Shown: positions 17,105-25,344, numbered from the stretch's first letter. The stretch is DNA of 64,000 bases from Pseudoduganella buxea (GCF_009720835.1 NZ_WNKZ01000010.1:1-64000); one strand, 5' to 3'. The notes: generated from the sequence alone by a model not told the origin. Translations and numbers: made by a program.

Positions 17105-17437
17105 ATGACGCAAGAACAGAACAAGCTCCATAACGATGGCGACTCGGTCCAGCACGGCAACAAGCCCGTGCAGGGCGGCACCACGCGCGACGGACTGGTG
17201 GCCGGCGCGGGCGGCCTGGTCAACAATCCGCAGACCCAGCTGGACCCGCAGGAAGCGAATCGCGATGCCTACGGTGACCAGGAGACGGGGGCCACGTCGG
17301 GCGAGACGGGCGACGGGCGCAGCCCGAGGCAGGTGGCGGCCAGCGGCAGCCAGGCCACGCAGCACAGCGCCGGTGGCAGCCTGCAGCAGGACAGCGAACG
17401 GGCTGCGCGCAGCAACGGCAGGAAGAGCACCCCTTAA
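17105..17437 (+). CDS. Small hydrophilic hypothetical protein
   Basis: 110 residues, strongly supported start: consensus AGGAGG eight nt before the ATG. The protein is rich in Gly, Gln, Ser, Asn and Asp, contains no hydrophobic segment and looks intrinsically disordered (for example MTQEQNKLHNDGDSVQHGN, DAYGDQETGATSGETGDGRS). Such small disordered proteins are often stress-related in this family of bacteria, but nothing in the sequence proves it. It lies upstream of the VOC gene in the same direction with a 75-bp gap. Confidence 0.6.
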   Translation: MTQEQNKLHNDGDSVQHGNKPVQGGTTRDGLVAGAGGLVNNPQTQLDPQEANRDAYGDQETGATSGETGDGRSPRQVAASGSQATQHSAGGSLQQDSERAARSNGRKSTP

Positions 17438-17512
17438 GCGGGGGCGCGCCATGCTTGAACCGGGCGGAATTTGCACCTAAACTGGGCGGCAACTTCTTCT
17501 CCCGGAGGCAGC

Positions 17513-17941
17513 ATGGAAACCCAAGAGCTCTTTCGTGGCCGGCTGATCGACCATATACAGCTGGTGGTACAGGACCTGGCGGCGTCGCGGCGCTTCTATA
17601 CGGCCGTGTTCGAGGAACTGGAAATCGACATCGGCGGCGAGGGCGAGGATTACTTCTGGGCGGACGAGCTGTTCGTCTCCTCGCGCGACAGCGAGGCAGC
17701 CCAGGGACACTTGACGGGCCGTCACCACCTGGCCTTCCAGGCGCGCGACCGCGACATGGTGAACGCTTTCTATCGCGCCGCGCTGGCCCATGGCGGCACG
17801 GACAACGGCGGGCCGGGAGAACGGCCGTATCACCCGGGCTATTACGCCGCCTTCGTGCTGGACCCTGACGGCAACAATATCGAAGCCGTGTTCCATGGCG
17901 AGGCCCAGCGCAGCGCGGCGGCCGTGAAGATCACGTTCTAG
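17513..17941 (+). CDS. VOC (glyoxalase/bleomycin-resistance fold) family protein
   Basis: 142 residues. The start DHIQLVVQDLAASRRFYTAVFEELEI and the end YHPGYYAAFVLDPDGNNIEAVFH are standard VOC half-motifs, with paired beta-alpha-beta-beta-beta units. Metal ligand candidates are His near residue 14, His in HHLAFQARD and Glu in NNIEAVFH. Members of the family are lyases, dioxygenases or resistance proteins; substrate cannot be told. GGAGG lies six nt before the ATG. The stop overlaps the convergent gene at 17938 by 4 bp. Confidence 0.85.
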   Translation: METQELFRGRLIDHIQLVVQDLAASRRFYTAVFEELEIDIGGEGEDYFWADELFVSSRDSEAAQGHLTGRHHLAFQARDRDMVNAFYRAALAHGGTDNGGPGERPYHPGYYAAFVLDPDGNNIEAVFHGEAQRSAAAVKITF

Positions 17942-18885
17942 GCGCGCGTTTCCAGGAACAGCTCGTCGGCCGGCAGCGGCTGCGACAGCAGCACGGCCAC
18001 TTCGGCCATCGTGCGAAACAGGGCCGGCGTCAGCGCCGCCACCTGGCGCGCCGTCGGCTCGCGGCCGGCGGCAGGCGGCAGCTGGCGCATCATGCGGGCG
18101 CGGCCGATGCGGATCCCGCAGGCCTTCGCCACGGCGGCGATCTGCGGCAGCATTGCACGCATATGGGCCATCGCGCCGGCCTGGGCCGCGCCGATTTCCA
18201 GCAGCACGCCGTCAACCAGCGGTTCGAGTTGCAGCACGACCTTGCCCAGCCCGCCCAGGAACAGCTCCAGCCGCAGTGCGATGCGGGGTGCCCGGCGGCG
18301 CGCCGGCAGCCGGCCCGGCGGGGGATTGTCGCCTTCGTCCGGGTCACGCACGATCACGCGCAGCACCAGCTTCTCGGCGCCCCAGGCATACACGGCGAAT
18401 TTCCAGGCCTCCGTTTCCGCCACCAGCTGGGGCGGCACGCGGCCGTCGCGCAGCACGGCAGGGGCCTGCTCGGACTGGAACAGGCCGGCCGGCAGGTGGC
18501 GTCCCTGTGTCTGCTGCAGCAGGGCGCTGCGCTGCTCGGCATAGTTTCTTATCATGACGAGCCAGGAGGCGGCCATGACATTGACGTCCGGAGTCTGCCA
18601 TGTCAACTGGCGCGACAGGAAAATCTGGTGGTTCGACTGCATCGCACCGGGCTCGGCGTTCAGCAGCGCCTCGGCGGCCAGCTTGCCGGCCAGGGCGGTG
18701 GGCAAGGTGCCCGTGACGGGCTCGGCGTCCAGCGCCTGCAACAGTGCGCCGACCGTATCGGGCCCGCCGGCCGGGACGGGCAGGGGGGCCGGCTCCGGCT
18801 GACGCGCCAGCTGGCGGCCCGGCTGGTCGCGGACAATACGTTCGGGAATGCTGAGGGCGGTCATCGCCACGCGATCTATTGCCAT
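17938..18885 (-). CDS. Orphan protein with a FliK-C-like domain, beside the flagellin gene
   Basis: 315 residues. The N-terminal half is Ala/Pro/Gln-rich and unremarkable. The C-terminal part (about 200-275: RIALRLELFLGGLGKVVLQL, then a segment of alternating hydrophobic and small residues, then IAAVAKACGIRIGRARMM) resembles the FliK C-terminal fold, in which an L-x-P-x-x-L-G-x-V-like strand is followed by helices and a G-L-type strand. The gene follows fliC on the same strand but a strong terminator separates them. A flagellar role is inference from fold resemblance and location; a search with the C-terminal 120 residues would settle it. Confidence 0.45.
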   Translation of the reverse strand: MAIDRVAMTALSIPERIVRDQPGRQLARQPEPAPLPVPAGGPDTVGALLQALDAEPVTGTLPTALAGKLAAEALLNAEPGAMQSNHQIFLSRQLTWQTPDVNVMAASWLVMIRNYAEQRSALLQQTQGRHLPAGLFQSEQAPAVLRDGRVPPQLVAETEAWKFAVYAWGAEKLVLRVIVRDPDEGDNPPPGRLPARRRAPRIALRLELFLGGLGKVVLQLEPLVDGVLLEIGAAQAGAMAHMRAMLPQIAAVAKACGIRIGRARMMRQLPPAAGREPTARQVAALTPALFRTMAEVAVLLSQPLPADELFLETRA

Positions 18886-18908
18886 TCGGCCAGCTTACCA
18901 TGTGAGGA

Positions 18909-18938
18909 CAAAAAAAAGCCAACCGCGGCGGTTGGCTT
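18909..18938 (-). terminator. Intrinsic terminator of the flagellin gene
   Basis: On the minus strand a stem AGCCAACC / GGTTGGCT (18930-18937 and 18917-18924, loop of five) is followed by a run of eight T (the A-run at 18910-18917 on the plus strand). It lies 41 bp past the fliC stop and separates fliC from the FliK-C-like gene. Confidence 0.85.
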
Positions 18939-18978
18939 CTGGGTGGCCGGGTGCGACGCCGGCCCCGGATCATCCGGA

Positions 18979-19878
18979 TTACTGCAGCAGGGACAGGACC
19001 AGCGACGACTGGCTGTTCGACTGCTTCAGCATGGCGGTGCCGGCTTGCAGCAGCATCTGGTTCGACGTCATGTTGGCCGATTCCGTGGCGAAGTCGACGT
19101 CCATGATGCGGCCGGAGGCGTTCTTCGTGTTGGTCGAGATGCTCGACAGGTTGCTGTTGACGTGGTCCAGGCGGTTCGACACGGCACCCAGCTTCGAGCG
19201 CATCGTGCCGACGGCGTCGATGGCGTCCGACAGGTCCTTGATCGTCGCGTTGGCGGCGGTGGCGCCGGCCGTGGCGTCGGCACCGGAGATTTCCGTACCG
19301 GCAGCGGCGGCGGCGGCACCGGTGGCACCGTCGAACTGGTCGGCGGCGGCCTTGATCTTGTCATGCACGGCCGTCATTTCGGTGGTGAAGTCGGCAGTCA
19401 TTTTTTCGTCCTTGTCGGCGCCGATCTGGAACGTGATCGTCGTCGACAGCTTGCCCGTGCCGCTGGTCAAGAGGTTGGTGCCGCCGAACTTGGTGTTCGT
19501 CATGATGTTGCCCAGTTCGTTGCTCAGCGAGTCGAACTCGGCCTGCATGGCGGACTGGTCGTCCTTGGTCGAGGAACCGTCGGCAGCTTGCGTGGCCAGG
19601 TCCTTCATGCGGTTCAGGATGTTCGACGTCTCGTCCAGCGCGCCTTCGGCGGTCTGCATCAGGGAGATCGAGTTCTGGGTGTTACGCATGGCAACTTGCA
19701 TGCCGCTCGTCTGGGTCTTCAGGCGGGTGGCGATCTGCAGGCCGGCCGCGTCGTCCATGGCGGAGTTGATGCGGTAGCCGGTCGACAGGCGGGTCATCGA
19801 CGTCGACAGCGTGCTTTGGGTACGGTTCAGCGAGTTCTGTGCGGACAGGGCTGCGTTGTTGGTGTGAAGGCTCAGCAT
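18979..19878 (-). CDS. lafA: Flagellin, lateral (LafA) type
   Basis: 299 residues with the conserved N- and C-terminal D0/D1 helices and a short variable centre rich in Ala and Thr. The N-terminus (MLSLHTNNAALSAQNSLNRT), DDAAGLQIATRLKTQTSGM, AMRNTQNSISLMQTAEGALDE and NRMKDLATQAADG match lateral-type flagellins, in which AGLQIA-x-RL and VAMRN-x-Q-x-x-ISxMQTAEGA replace the polar AGQAIANRF and QASRNANDGIS. The end is the usual QMLLQAGTAMLKQSNSQSSLVLSLLQ-like export/assembly helix. GGAG lies about nine nt before the ATG. Gene symbol is by family resemblance; it may be annotated fliC. Confidence 0.93.
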   Translation of the reverse strand: MLSLHTNNAALSAQNSLNRTQSTLSTSMTRLSTGYRINSAMDDAAGLQIATRLKTQTSGMQVAMRNTQNSISLMQTAEGALDETSNILNRMKDLATQAADGSSTKDDQSAMQAEFDSLSNELGNIMTNTKFGGTNLLTSGTGKLSTTITFQIGADKDEKMTADFTTEMTAVHDKIKAAADQFDGATGAAAAAAGTEISGADATAGATAANATIKDLSDAIDAVGTMRSKLGAVSNRLDHVNSNLSSISTNTKNASGRIMDVDFATESANMTSNQMLLQAGTAMLKQSNSQSSLVLSLLQ

Positions 19879-20002
19879 TGTAGTTACTCCAGTGGGTGGG
19901 TTCGTTTAGAGCAGCTTTCTGCGCTCTCATCAGTACAAGACGACCGTCCCGCGCAAGTCATTAAGTGCCGTGCGGAAATTTTTTGAAATAAATTGTGGAC
20001 GT

Positions 20003-20034
20003 AAAAAAAGCGCCGGGGCCGGGGCCGCGGCGCT
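20003..20034 (-). terminator. Intrinsic terminator of etfD
   Basis: Stem AGCGCCG / CGGCGCT (20009-20015 with 20028-20034) followed, on the minus strand, by seven T. It lies about 18 bp after the etfD stop codon. Confidence 0.8.
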
Positions 20035-20051
20035 GTTGGCGTAAAGCCAAC

Positions 20052-21719
20052 TTACATATTCGGATAGTTCGGCCCGCCGCCGCCCTCCGGCGTGACCCAG
20101 ACGATGTTCTGGGTCGGGTCCTTGATGTCGCAGGTCTTGCAGTGCACGCAGTTCTGCGCGTTGATCTGCAGGCGGTCGGCGCCGTCGTCCGTCTTTACGT
20201 ACTCGTAGACGCCGGCCGGGCAGTAGCGCTGTTCCGGGCCGGCATACTTGGCCAGGTTGACGTCCACCGGCACGGACGGGTTCTTCAACGTCAGGTGCAC
20301 CGGCTGGTCTTCCGCGTGGTTCGTGTTCGAAATGAACACGGAGGACAGCTTGTCGAAGGTCAGCTTGCCGTCCGGCTTCGGATAGACGATGGGCTTGTAG
20401 TTGGCGGCCGGCTTCAGGCAGGCGTGGTCCGGCTCGCTGTGGTGCAGGGTCCAGGGTGCCTTGCCGCGGAACACAATCTGGTCGATGCCCGTCATCAGGG
20501 TGCCGAACACGAGGCCCTTGTTCAGGTACTGCTTGACGTTGCGGGCCACGTGCAGCTCTTCGTGCAGCCAGGACTGCTCGAAGGCGACGGGGTAGGCGGC
20601 CAGCTCGTCGAACTGGCGACCCTGGCCCAGCGCGTCCACGATGGCTTCGGCGGCCAGCATGCCGGACTTGATGGCGGCGTGGCTGCCCTTGATGCGGCTC
20701 ATGTTCAGGAAGCCGGCGTCGCAGCCGATCAGCGCGCCGCCCGGGAACACCAGCTTCGGCAGCGACTGCAGGCCGCCGGCCGTGATGGCACGGGCGCCGT
20801 ACGAGATGCGCTTGCCGCCTTCGAAGAACTGGCGGATTTCCGGGTGCGTCTTGTAGCGCTGGAACTCTTCGTACGGCGACAGGTAGGGGTTGTGGTAGTT
20901 CAGGCCCACGACATAGCCGACCACCACCTGGTTGTTTTCCATGTGGTACAGGAAAGAGCCGCCGTAGACGTCATGCGCCAGCGGCCAGCCGGACGTGTGG
21001 ATGACGAGGCCCGGCTTGTGCTTGGCCGGGTCGATCTCCCACAGTTCCTTGATGCCGATGCCGTAGGCCTGCGGGTCCTTGCCCTTGTTCAGGTCGTACT
21101 TGGCCATCAGCTGCCTGCCCAGGTGGCCGCGCGAGCCTTCCGCGAACAGGGTGTACTTGCCGTGCAGTTCCATGCCGAGCTGGAAGTCCGGACCCGGTTC
21201 GCCGTCGCGCTTGACGCCCATATTGCCGGTGGCGACGCCCTTGACGGAGCCGTCCTCGTTGTACAGGATCTCCGCGGCAGGGAAGCCGGGGAAGATTTCC
21301 ACGCCCAGGCTCTCGGCCTGCTGGCCCAGCCAGCGCGTGACATTGCCCAGCGAGATCACGTAGTTGCCGTGGTTTTCCAGGCACTTCGGAATCATGAAAT
21401 TGGGCGTCTTGATTGCCTTCGTCTCGGTCAGGAACAGCACGCGGTCTTCCGTGACTTCCGTGTTCAGCGGCGCGCCCAATTCCTTCCAGTTCGGAATCAG
21501 TTCCGTCAGCGCGCGCGGGTCCATGACGGCACCGGACAGGATATGGGCGCCCAGTTCGCCGCCTTTTTCCAGCACGACGACGGAAATCTCCTGGCCCTTT
21601 TGCTGGGCCAGTTGCTTGATGCGAATGGCTGCCGACAGGCCGGCCGGGCCGCCGCCGACGACAACGACGTCATACTCCATCGCTTCGCGCGGACCGTACT
21701 GTTCAACGAGATTTGTCAT
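20052..21719 (-). CDS. etfD: Electron transfer flavoprotein-ubiquinone oxidoreductase
   Basis: 555 residues, the normal ETF-QO length. FAD-binding GGGPAG is at 22-27, with LSGAVMDPRAL and GCDAGFLNMSRIKGSHAAIKSG typical of the family. The C-terminal ferredoxin-like domain has the [4Fe-4S] cysteines in RYCPAGVYEY and CVHCKTCDIKDP. The enzyme passes electrons from ETF (reduced by acyl-CoA and amino-acid dehydrogenases) to ubiquinone at the inner membrane. It is a single gene with its own terminator and a palindrome about 80 bp upstream that may be an operator. Internal methionines could shorten the first residues slightly. Confidence 0.97.
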   Translation of the reverse strand: MTNLVEQYGPREAMEYDVVVVGGGPAGLSAAIRIKQLAQQKGQEISVVVLEKGGELGAHILSGAVMDPRALTELIPNWKELGAPLNTEVTEDRVLFLTETKAIKTPNFMIPKCLENHGNYVISLGNVTRWLGQQAESLGVEIFPGFPAAEILYNEDGSVKGVATGNMGVKRDGEPGPDFQLGMELHGKYTLFAEGSRGHLGRQLMAKYDLNKGKDPQAYGIGIKELWEIDPAKHKPGLVIHTSGWPLAHDVYGGSFLYHMENNQVVVGYVVGLNYHNPYLSPYEEFQRYKTHPEIRQFFEGGKRISYGARAITAGGLQSLPKLVFPGGALIGCDAGFLNMSRIKGSHAAIKSGMLAAEAIVDALGQGRQFDELAAYPVAFEQSWLHEELHVARNVKQYLNKGLVFGTLMTGIDQIVFRGKAPWTLHHSEPDHACLKPAANYKPIVYPKPDGKLTFDKLSSVFISNTNHAEDQPVHLTLKNPSVPVDVNLAKYAGPEQRYCPAGVYEYVKTDDGADRLQINAQNCVHCKTCDIKDPTQNIVWVTPEGGGGPNYPNM

Positions 21720-21797
21720 ATGAGATTCTTGTAATTAAGTGAAACGGGAAAAATTAGCACGAGTGTGCTTCTTTTTCCGCTCAAATGCAACGGCATT

Positions 21798-21821
21798 GTA
21801 TTAGATGTTCCCGTCTAATAC
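21798..21821. promoter_or_regulatory. Inverted repeat upstream of etfD, candidate operator
   Basis: Arms GTATTAGA and TCTAATAC are perfect reverse complements separated by eight nt (TGTTCCCG). The centre is about 90 bp upstream of the etfD start. In other proteobacteria etfD is controlled by TetR-type fatty-acid sensors such as PsrA; whether this palindrome serves such a protein is inference, and its sequence is not the published PsrA box. Confidence 0.4.
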
Positions 21822-21932
21822 TGCTAATTGTGTAAGATGGCGTGCAACGGCGCACGGGGCGCGAGCTGGGGAAGCGCTGATTTATTGCTGGTGGATGAGA
21901 TTAGTCTTGAAAAGCGTGTCCAGCAAGACGCG

Positions 21933-21966
21933 AACGCCCCGTCATACCGGGGTATTGCGGGGCGTT
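21933..21966 (+). terminator. Strong hairpin, terminator-like, no upstream gene
   Basis: Outer arms AACGCCCCG / CGGGGCGTT (21933-21941, 21958-21966) and inner arms ATACC / GGTAT (21944-21948, 21951-21955) with a 2x2 internal loop. The T-run is short and interrupted (TTTGTGG). No coding gene precedes it on the plus strand, so it may end a small RNA or insulate the SDR gene. Confidence 0.4.
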
Positions 21967-22053
21967 TGTGGCGCAGCTGGGCGCGTTTTCTCATGGCAAA
22001 GACCGCCGCCATGAATACATCAGCGCTTCCCTAATGACAACAAGGAGCAGCCA

Positions 22054-22830
22054 GTGGGCATCGAAGTCAATTTTGAAGGCAAGATCGCGCTGGTGACCGG
22101 CGCCTCCAGCGGCCTGGGTGCCCGCTTCGCCAAGGTGCTGGCCAGCGCCGGCGCCCAGGTGGTGCTGGCCTCGCGCCGCACCGAGCGCCTGAAGGAACTG
22201 CGCGCCGAAATCGAAGCCGATGGCGGTGCCGCCCATGTCGTGACGCTGGACGTGACGGATTACGCCAGCATCAAGTCCGCCATTGCCCATGCGGAAACGG
22301 AAGCAGGGCCCATCGACATCCTCGTCAATAACTCCGGTGTCTCGACGACGCAACGCCTCGTCGACGTCACGCCGGAAGACTACAGCTTCGTCATGGACAC
22401 CAACCTGCGCGGCGCCTTCTTCGTTGCCCAGGAAGCGGCCAAGCGGATGATCGCGCGGGCCAAGGGCGACCCGAAGAAACAGCACCGCATCATCAATATC
22501 GCCTCCGTGGCCGGCCTGCGCGTGTTGCCGCAGATCGGCGTCTACTGCATGAGCAAGGCCGGCGTCGTCCACATGACGAAGGCCATGGCAGTGGAGTGGG
22601 GCAAATACGGCATCAACACGAACGCCATCTGCCCCGGCTATATCTCCACCGAAATCAACGAAGACTATTTCGCCAGCGAACAGGGCCGGCGCCTGATCGA
22701 AATGCTGCCGCGCAAGCGCCCCGGCAAGCCGGAGGACCTGGACGGCCTGCTGTTGCTGCTGGCCGGCGAAGATGCCCACTTCATCAACGGCGCCGTCATC
22801 TCCGCCGACGACGGCATGATGGCCCAATAA
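22054..22830 (+). CDS. SDR family oxidoreductase
   Basis: 258 residues from a GTG at 22054 with AAGGAG six nt upstream. Classical short-chain dehydrogenase: cofactor loop TGASSGLG (about 15-22), NNSG near 92-95, and the catalytic Ser in NIASVAG followed by YCMSKAG (Tyr-x3-Lys). A basic residue after the glycine loop (SRRTERL) suggests NADP. Next to etfD, a role in acyl or 3-hydroxyacyl metabolism is possible, but the substrate cannot be read from the sequence. A perfect 17-bp hairpin follows the stop. Confidence 0.92.
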   Translation: MGIEVNFEGKIALVTGASSGLGARFAKVLASAGAQVVLASRRTERLKELRAEIEADGGAAHVVTLDVTDYASIKSAIAHAETEAGPIDILVNNSGVSTTQRLVDVTPEDYSFVMDTNLRGAFFVAQEAAKRMIARAKGDPKKQHRIINIASVAGLRVLPQIGVYCMSKAGVVHMTKAMAVEWGKYGINTNAICPGYISTEINEDYFASEQGRRLIEMLPRKRPGKPEDLDGLLLLLAGEDAHFINGAVISADDGMMAQ

Positions 22831-22831
22831 G

Positions 22832-22870
22832 TTGCCCGAAAAATGGGGACAGACCCCATTTTTCGGGCAA
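22832..22870 (+). repeat. Perfect 17-bp hairpin of the GGGGTCTGTCCCC-type intergenic repeat
   Basis: Arms 22832-22848 and 22854-22870 are perfect reverse complements (starting TTGCCCGAAAAATGGGG) around the loop ACAGA. The core GGGGTCTGTCCCC resembles short palindromic repeats scattered in betaproteobacterial genomes, similar to REP elements. A related copy is at 47939-47972. It directly follows the SDR stop and can also act as a terminator. Confidence 0.65.
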
Positions 22871-23150
22871 TGTTTCCCTTGCCCCTGCCGGGAAACAGCC
22901 GGTGACAGTTGTATCGCCGCCGCACCGGCGCCGCGCCCAAGGCGTGCGCGGCGCAGATTGACGAGCAGCCAATTCGGCCCATGCTAGAATTTGCGTAGGG
23001 AAACTGATGTTGCCGTTTCCCTGGGTCATGGCCCCGTCCCCGCCCTGATTCACGCCACCACGGCGAATCCGCACGTGCCTCCCTCCGGGACTGCGCGCCG
23101 CCATCAGCCTCGCCGCCGGGGCCGTCCGACCGTTACCCCATGTTTCTGCC

Positions 23151-24752
23151 ATGCGCTTCGTTCCGTCCACATTGAAAGCACGCATCGCGATCCTCGTCAG
23201 TATCCTGGCACTGGCATCGGCCCTGCTCGCTTCGCTGGCCGCCCTGCAGCCGATGCGCCATCAGATGCGCACGCTGGTGGGCAACCAGCAGGTGGCCCTG
23301 CTGGCCAGTACCGGCGCCGCACTGGACCAGGAAATCGGCGCCAAGCAGGTGCTGTTGCGCTCGATCGCCGAGAATATCGCCCGCGAAGCGCGCACCGGTC
23401 CGGCCGGTCTACAACTGCTGCTGGAGCAGCACCCCATCCTGCGCGACGAGTTCGACAATGTACTGGCCTTCGACGTCACGGGCCGGACCGTCGCCAACCT
23501 GGCCAACCGGCGCGGCATCGGCGAGCAGGTGGCGCGGAACAATACCGCGTTCCAGGAAACCCTGGCGATGCGCGAGGGGGCCGTGTCGCCACCGTACCGC
23601 AACCCGCTGACGGGCAAGCCGGCCATCATGCTGACCGAAGCCGTGACCGGCGCCGACGGCAGCGTGGCGCTGGTGCTGGGCGGGGGACTGAGCCTCGTCA
23701 ACGCCCACTTCATGGGCCATTTCCTGTCGGCCCGGCCGGGACCTTCGGCTTACTTCTACCTGATCGACCAGCACGGCACGATCATCTACCATCCCCAGTC
23801 GGCGCGCATCCTGCACAACGTCTGGCGCGAGCAGGGCGGTGTCACCGAGGTGACGCGGCGCGCGCTGGGCGGTTTCGAAGGCTGGACGGAAGGGGTGACG
23901 AAGGAGGGCCAGCGGGCCCTGATCGCCGCCACCCACCTGCGCCGCACGGGCTGGACCTTGACCCTGGTCTACCCCGTGGAGGAGGCGTTCGCGCCGCTGC
24001 GCGAGGGCGAACGGGCAGCCTGGCTGTCGACGGCGGCCATCACCTTGCTGGCCGCCGCGCTGGGCCTGGCATTGATCGCGCTGTTCCTGGCGCCGCTCAA
24101 GCTGTTGCATCAGCGGGTCGAGATGCTGGTGGCGGGCACGGCCGACATTGCCGTGCTCGATTCGGCCCGCGCCGACGAGATCGGGGGGCTGAGCCGGGCC
24201 TTCTTCGCGCTGTCGCGGCAACGCCAGCAGGCCGAACAGCGCCTGGCACTGCTCAGCCGCACCGACACCTTGACGGGGCTGAACAACCGGCGCGCCTTCG
24301 AGGCGGAACTGCCGGCCGCCATTGCACGGGCCCGCCGCCAGGGCACGGGCCTGGCGCTGGCCTTCCTGGATGTGGACTACTTCAAGCAGATCAACGATAC
24401 CCACGGCCACGCCGTGGGCGACCGGGTGCTGTGCGAATTCGCGCGTCGCTTGCGCGTGACGGTGCGGCAGGTCGATACCGTGGCCAGGCTGGCCGGCGAC
24501 GAATTCGTCATCATCTTCGAATCCGTCGAGACCGAGGCCGCCGTCGCCCCCATCATGGACAAGCTGCTGGCCGCGATCAGGGTGCCGTTCGACTGCGGTG
24601 CGCAGTGCCTGACGGTGACGGCGACGGTGGGCGTGGCCTGCGCGGCCGGTGCGATCGGGCCCGACACGCTGCTGCGGGTGGCCGATGAAGCGCTGTACGC
24701 GGCCAAGGCCGCCGGGCGCGACCGGTGGACGCTGCGGCAGGCGGCCCCTTAG
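23151..24752 (+). CDS. Membrane-bound diguanylate cyclase with periplasmic sensor
   Basis: 533 residues. TM1 (about 10-32) is followed by a periplasmic dCache-like sensor (about 40-290: LAFDVTGRTVANL, GPSAYFYLIDQHGTIIYHP), TM2 (about 295-318, AAITLLAAALGLALIALFL), a HAMP-like linker, and a GGDEF domain. The active-site motif is AGDEF (448-452); A in first position is a common active variant. The inhibitory I-site RxxD is present at 439-442, five residues before it. TLTGLNNRRAF and DVDYFKQINDTHGH are typical. It makes c-di-GMP in response to a periplasmic signal. The neighbouring LuxR gene converges 7 bp away. Confidence 0.93.
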   Translation: MRFVPSTLKARIAILVSILALASALLASLAALQPMRHQMRTLVGNQQVALLASTGAALDQEIGAKQVLLRSIAENIAREARTGPAGLQLLLEQHPILRDEFDNVLAFDVTGRTVANLANRRGIGEQVARNNTAFQETLAMREGAVSPPYRNPLTGKPAIMLTEAVTGADGSVALVLGGGLSLVNAHFMGHFLSARPGPSAYFYLIDQHGTIIYHPQSARILHNVWREQGGVTEVTRRALGGFEGWTEGVTKEGQRALIAATHLRRTGWTLTLVYPVEEAFAPLREGERAAWLSTAAITLLAAALGLALIALFLAPLKLLHQRVEMLVAGTADIAVLDSARADEIGGLSRAFFALSRQRQQAEQRLALLSRTDTLTGLNNRRAFEAELPAAIARARRQGTGLALAFLDVDYFKQINDTHGHAVGDRVLCEFARRLRVTVRQVDTVARLAGDEFVIIFESVETEAAVAPIMDKLLAAIRVPFDCGAQCLTVTATVGVACAAGAIGPDTLLRVADEALYAAKAAGRDRWTLRQAAP

Positions 24753-24759
24753 GCCGGGT

Positions 24760-25344
24760 TCAGCGCGTCACGCCCATCAGTTTATGCACCAGTTCGCTCG
24801 ACGTGGCGGCGCCGAACTTGCGCATCAGCTTGGCGCGGTGCATTTCCACCGTACGGGGTGACAGGTCCGTTTCGCGGGCGATCATCTTGCTGGTCTTGCC
24901 TTCGACGAGGAAGGCGGCGATTTCCCGTTCGCGCGGCGTCAGCTCGGCCGATACGGGGCGCTTTTCGCTGACATCCTCGAACGTCCACACGCCGGCGCCC
25001 AGCGGGTCGCGCGGGTCGAGGGCGCGGCCCGTCACGTGGCACCAGAACAGTTCGCCATTGGCGCGGCGCATGATGCGCTCGTCCGAATAGCGGCCCCGCG
25101 TGTTCATGATGGGAATGATGCGGTCGCCCGTGCGCAGGAATTCATCGACCGTGGGGTACAGTCGCTGGAACGATTCGCCGTCCAGCGCGCCGTGCGGATA
25201 GCCGAACATGATCGTCAGCGCATCGTTGCTGGACTGGATCACCCGGTTGACGGAGATGCACATGCCCACCGGTGCGAACTTGAAGATGGTTTCGTAGTCG
25301 ATCTCGTAGGGTGCATTCATCAGGGCGTCTTCCGTCATCTCCAT
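24760..25344 (-). CDS. PAS-LuxR family transcriptional regulator
   Basis: 194 residues; an ATG at 25320 (GGAAG upstream) would shorten it by eight. The N-terminal two-thirds is a single PAS domain with the W-x-F-E-D-V-S-E end (FWCHVTGRALDPRDPLGAGV, then the VWTFEDVSEKR motif). The C-terminus is a LuxR/FixJ DNA-binding helix-turn-helix: LTPREREIAAFLVEGKTSKM, TVEMHRAKLMRKFG. It lacks a receiver domain, so it senses through the PAS pocket. It is convergent with the cyclase and divergent from scoAB, so it could regulate the latter; that is only positional inference. Confidence 0.88.
   Translation of the reverse strand: MEMTEDALMNAPYEIDYETIFKFAPVGMCISVNRVIQSSNDALTIMFGYPHGALDGESFQRLYPTVDEFLRTGDRIIPIMNTRGRYSDERIMRRANGELFWCHVTGRALDPRDPLGAGVWTFEDVSEKRPVSAELTPREREIAAFLVEGKTSKMIARETDLSPRTVEMHRAKLMRKFGAATSSELVHKLMGVTR

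Larger units (their letters stand above)
21720..22053. other. Divergent intergenic region, etfD / SDR
   Basis: 334 bp without a secure gene. It contains an inverted repeat at 21798-21821 and a large hairpin at 21933-21966, both listed separately. Confidence 0.5.

Noticed and set aside
19879..20000. Sigma-28-like sequence upstream of the flagellin (TCAA ... GCACTTAA)
   Set aside because: Spacing of 14 and 5 of 8 matches in the -10 part are too weak to call a promoter.
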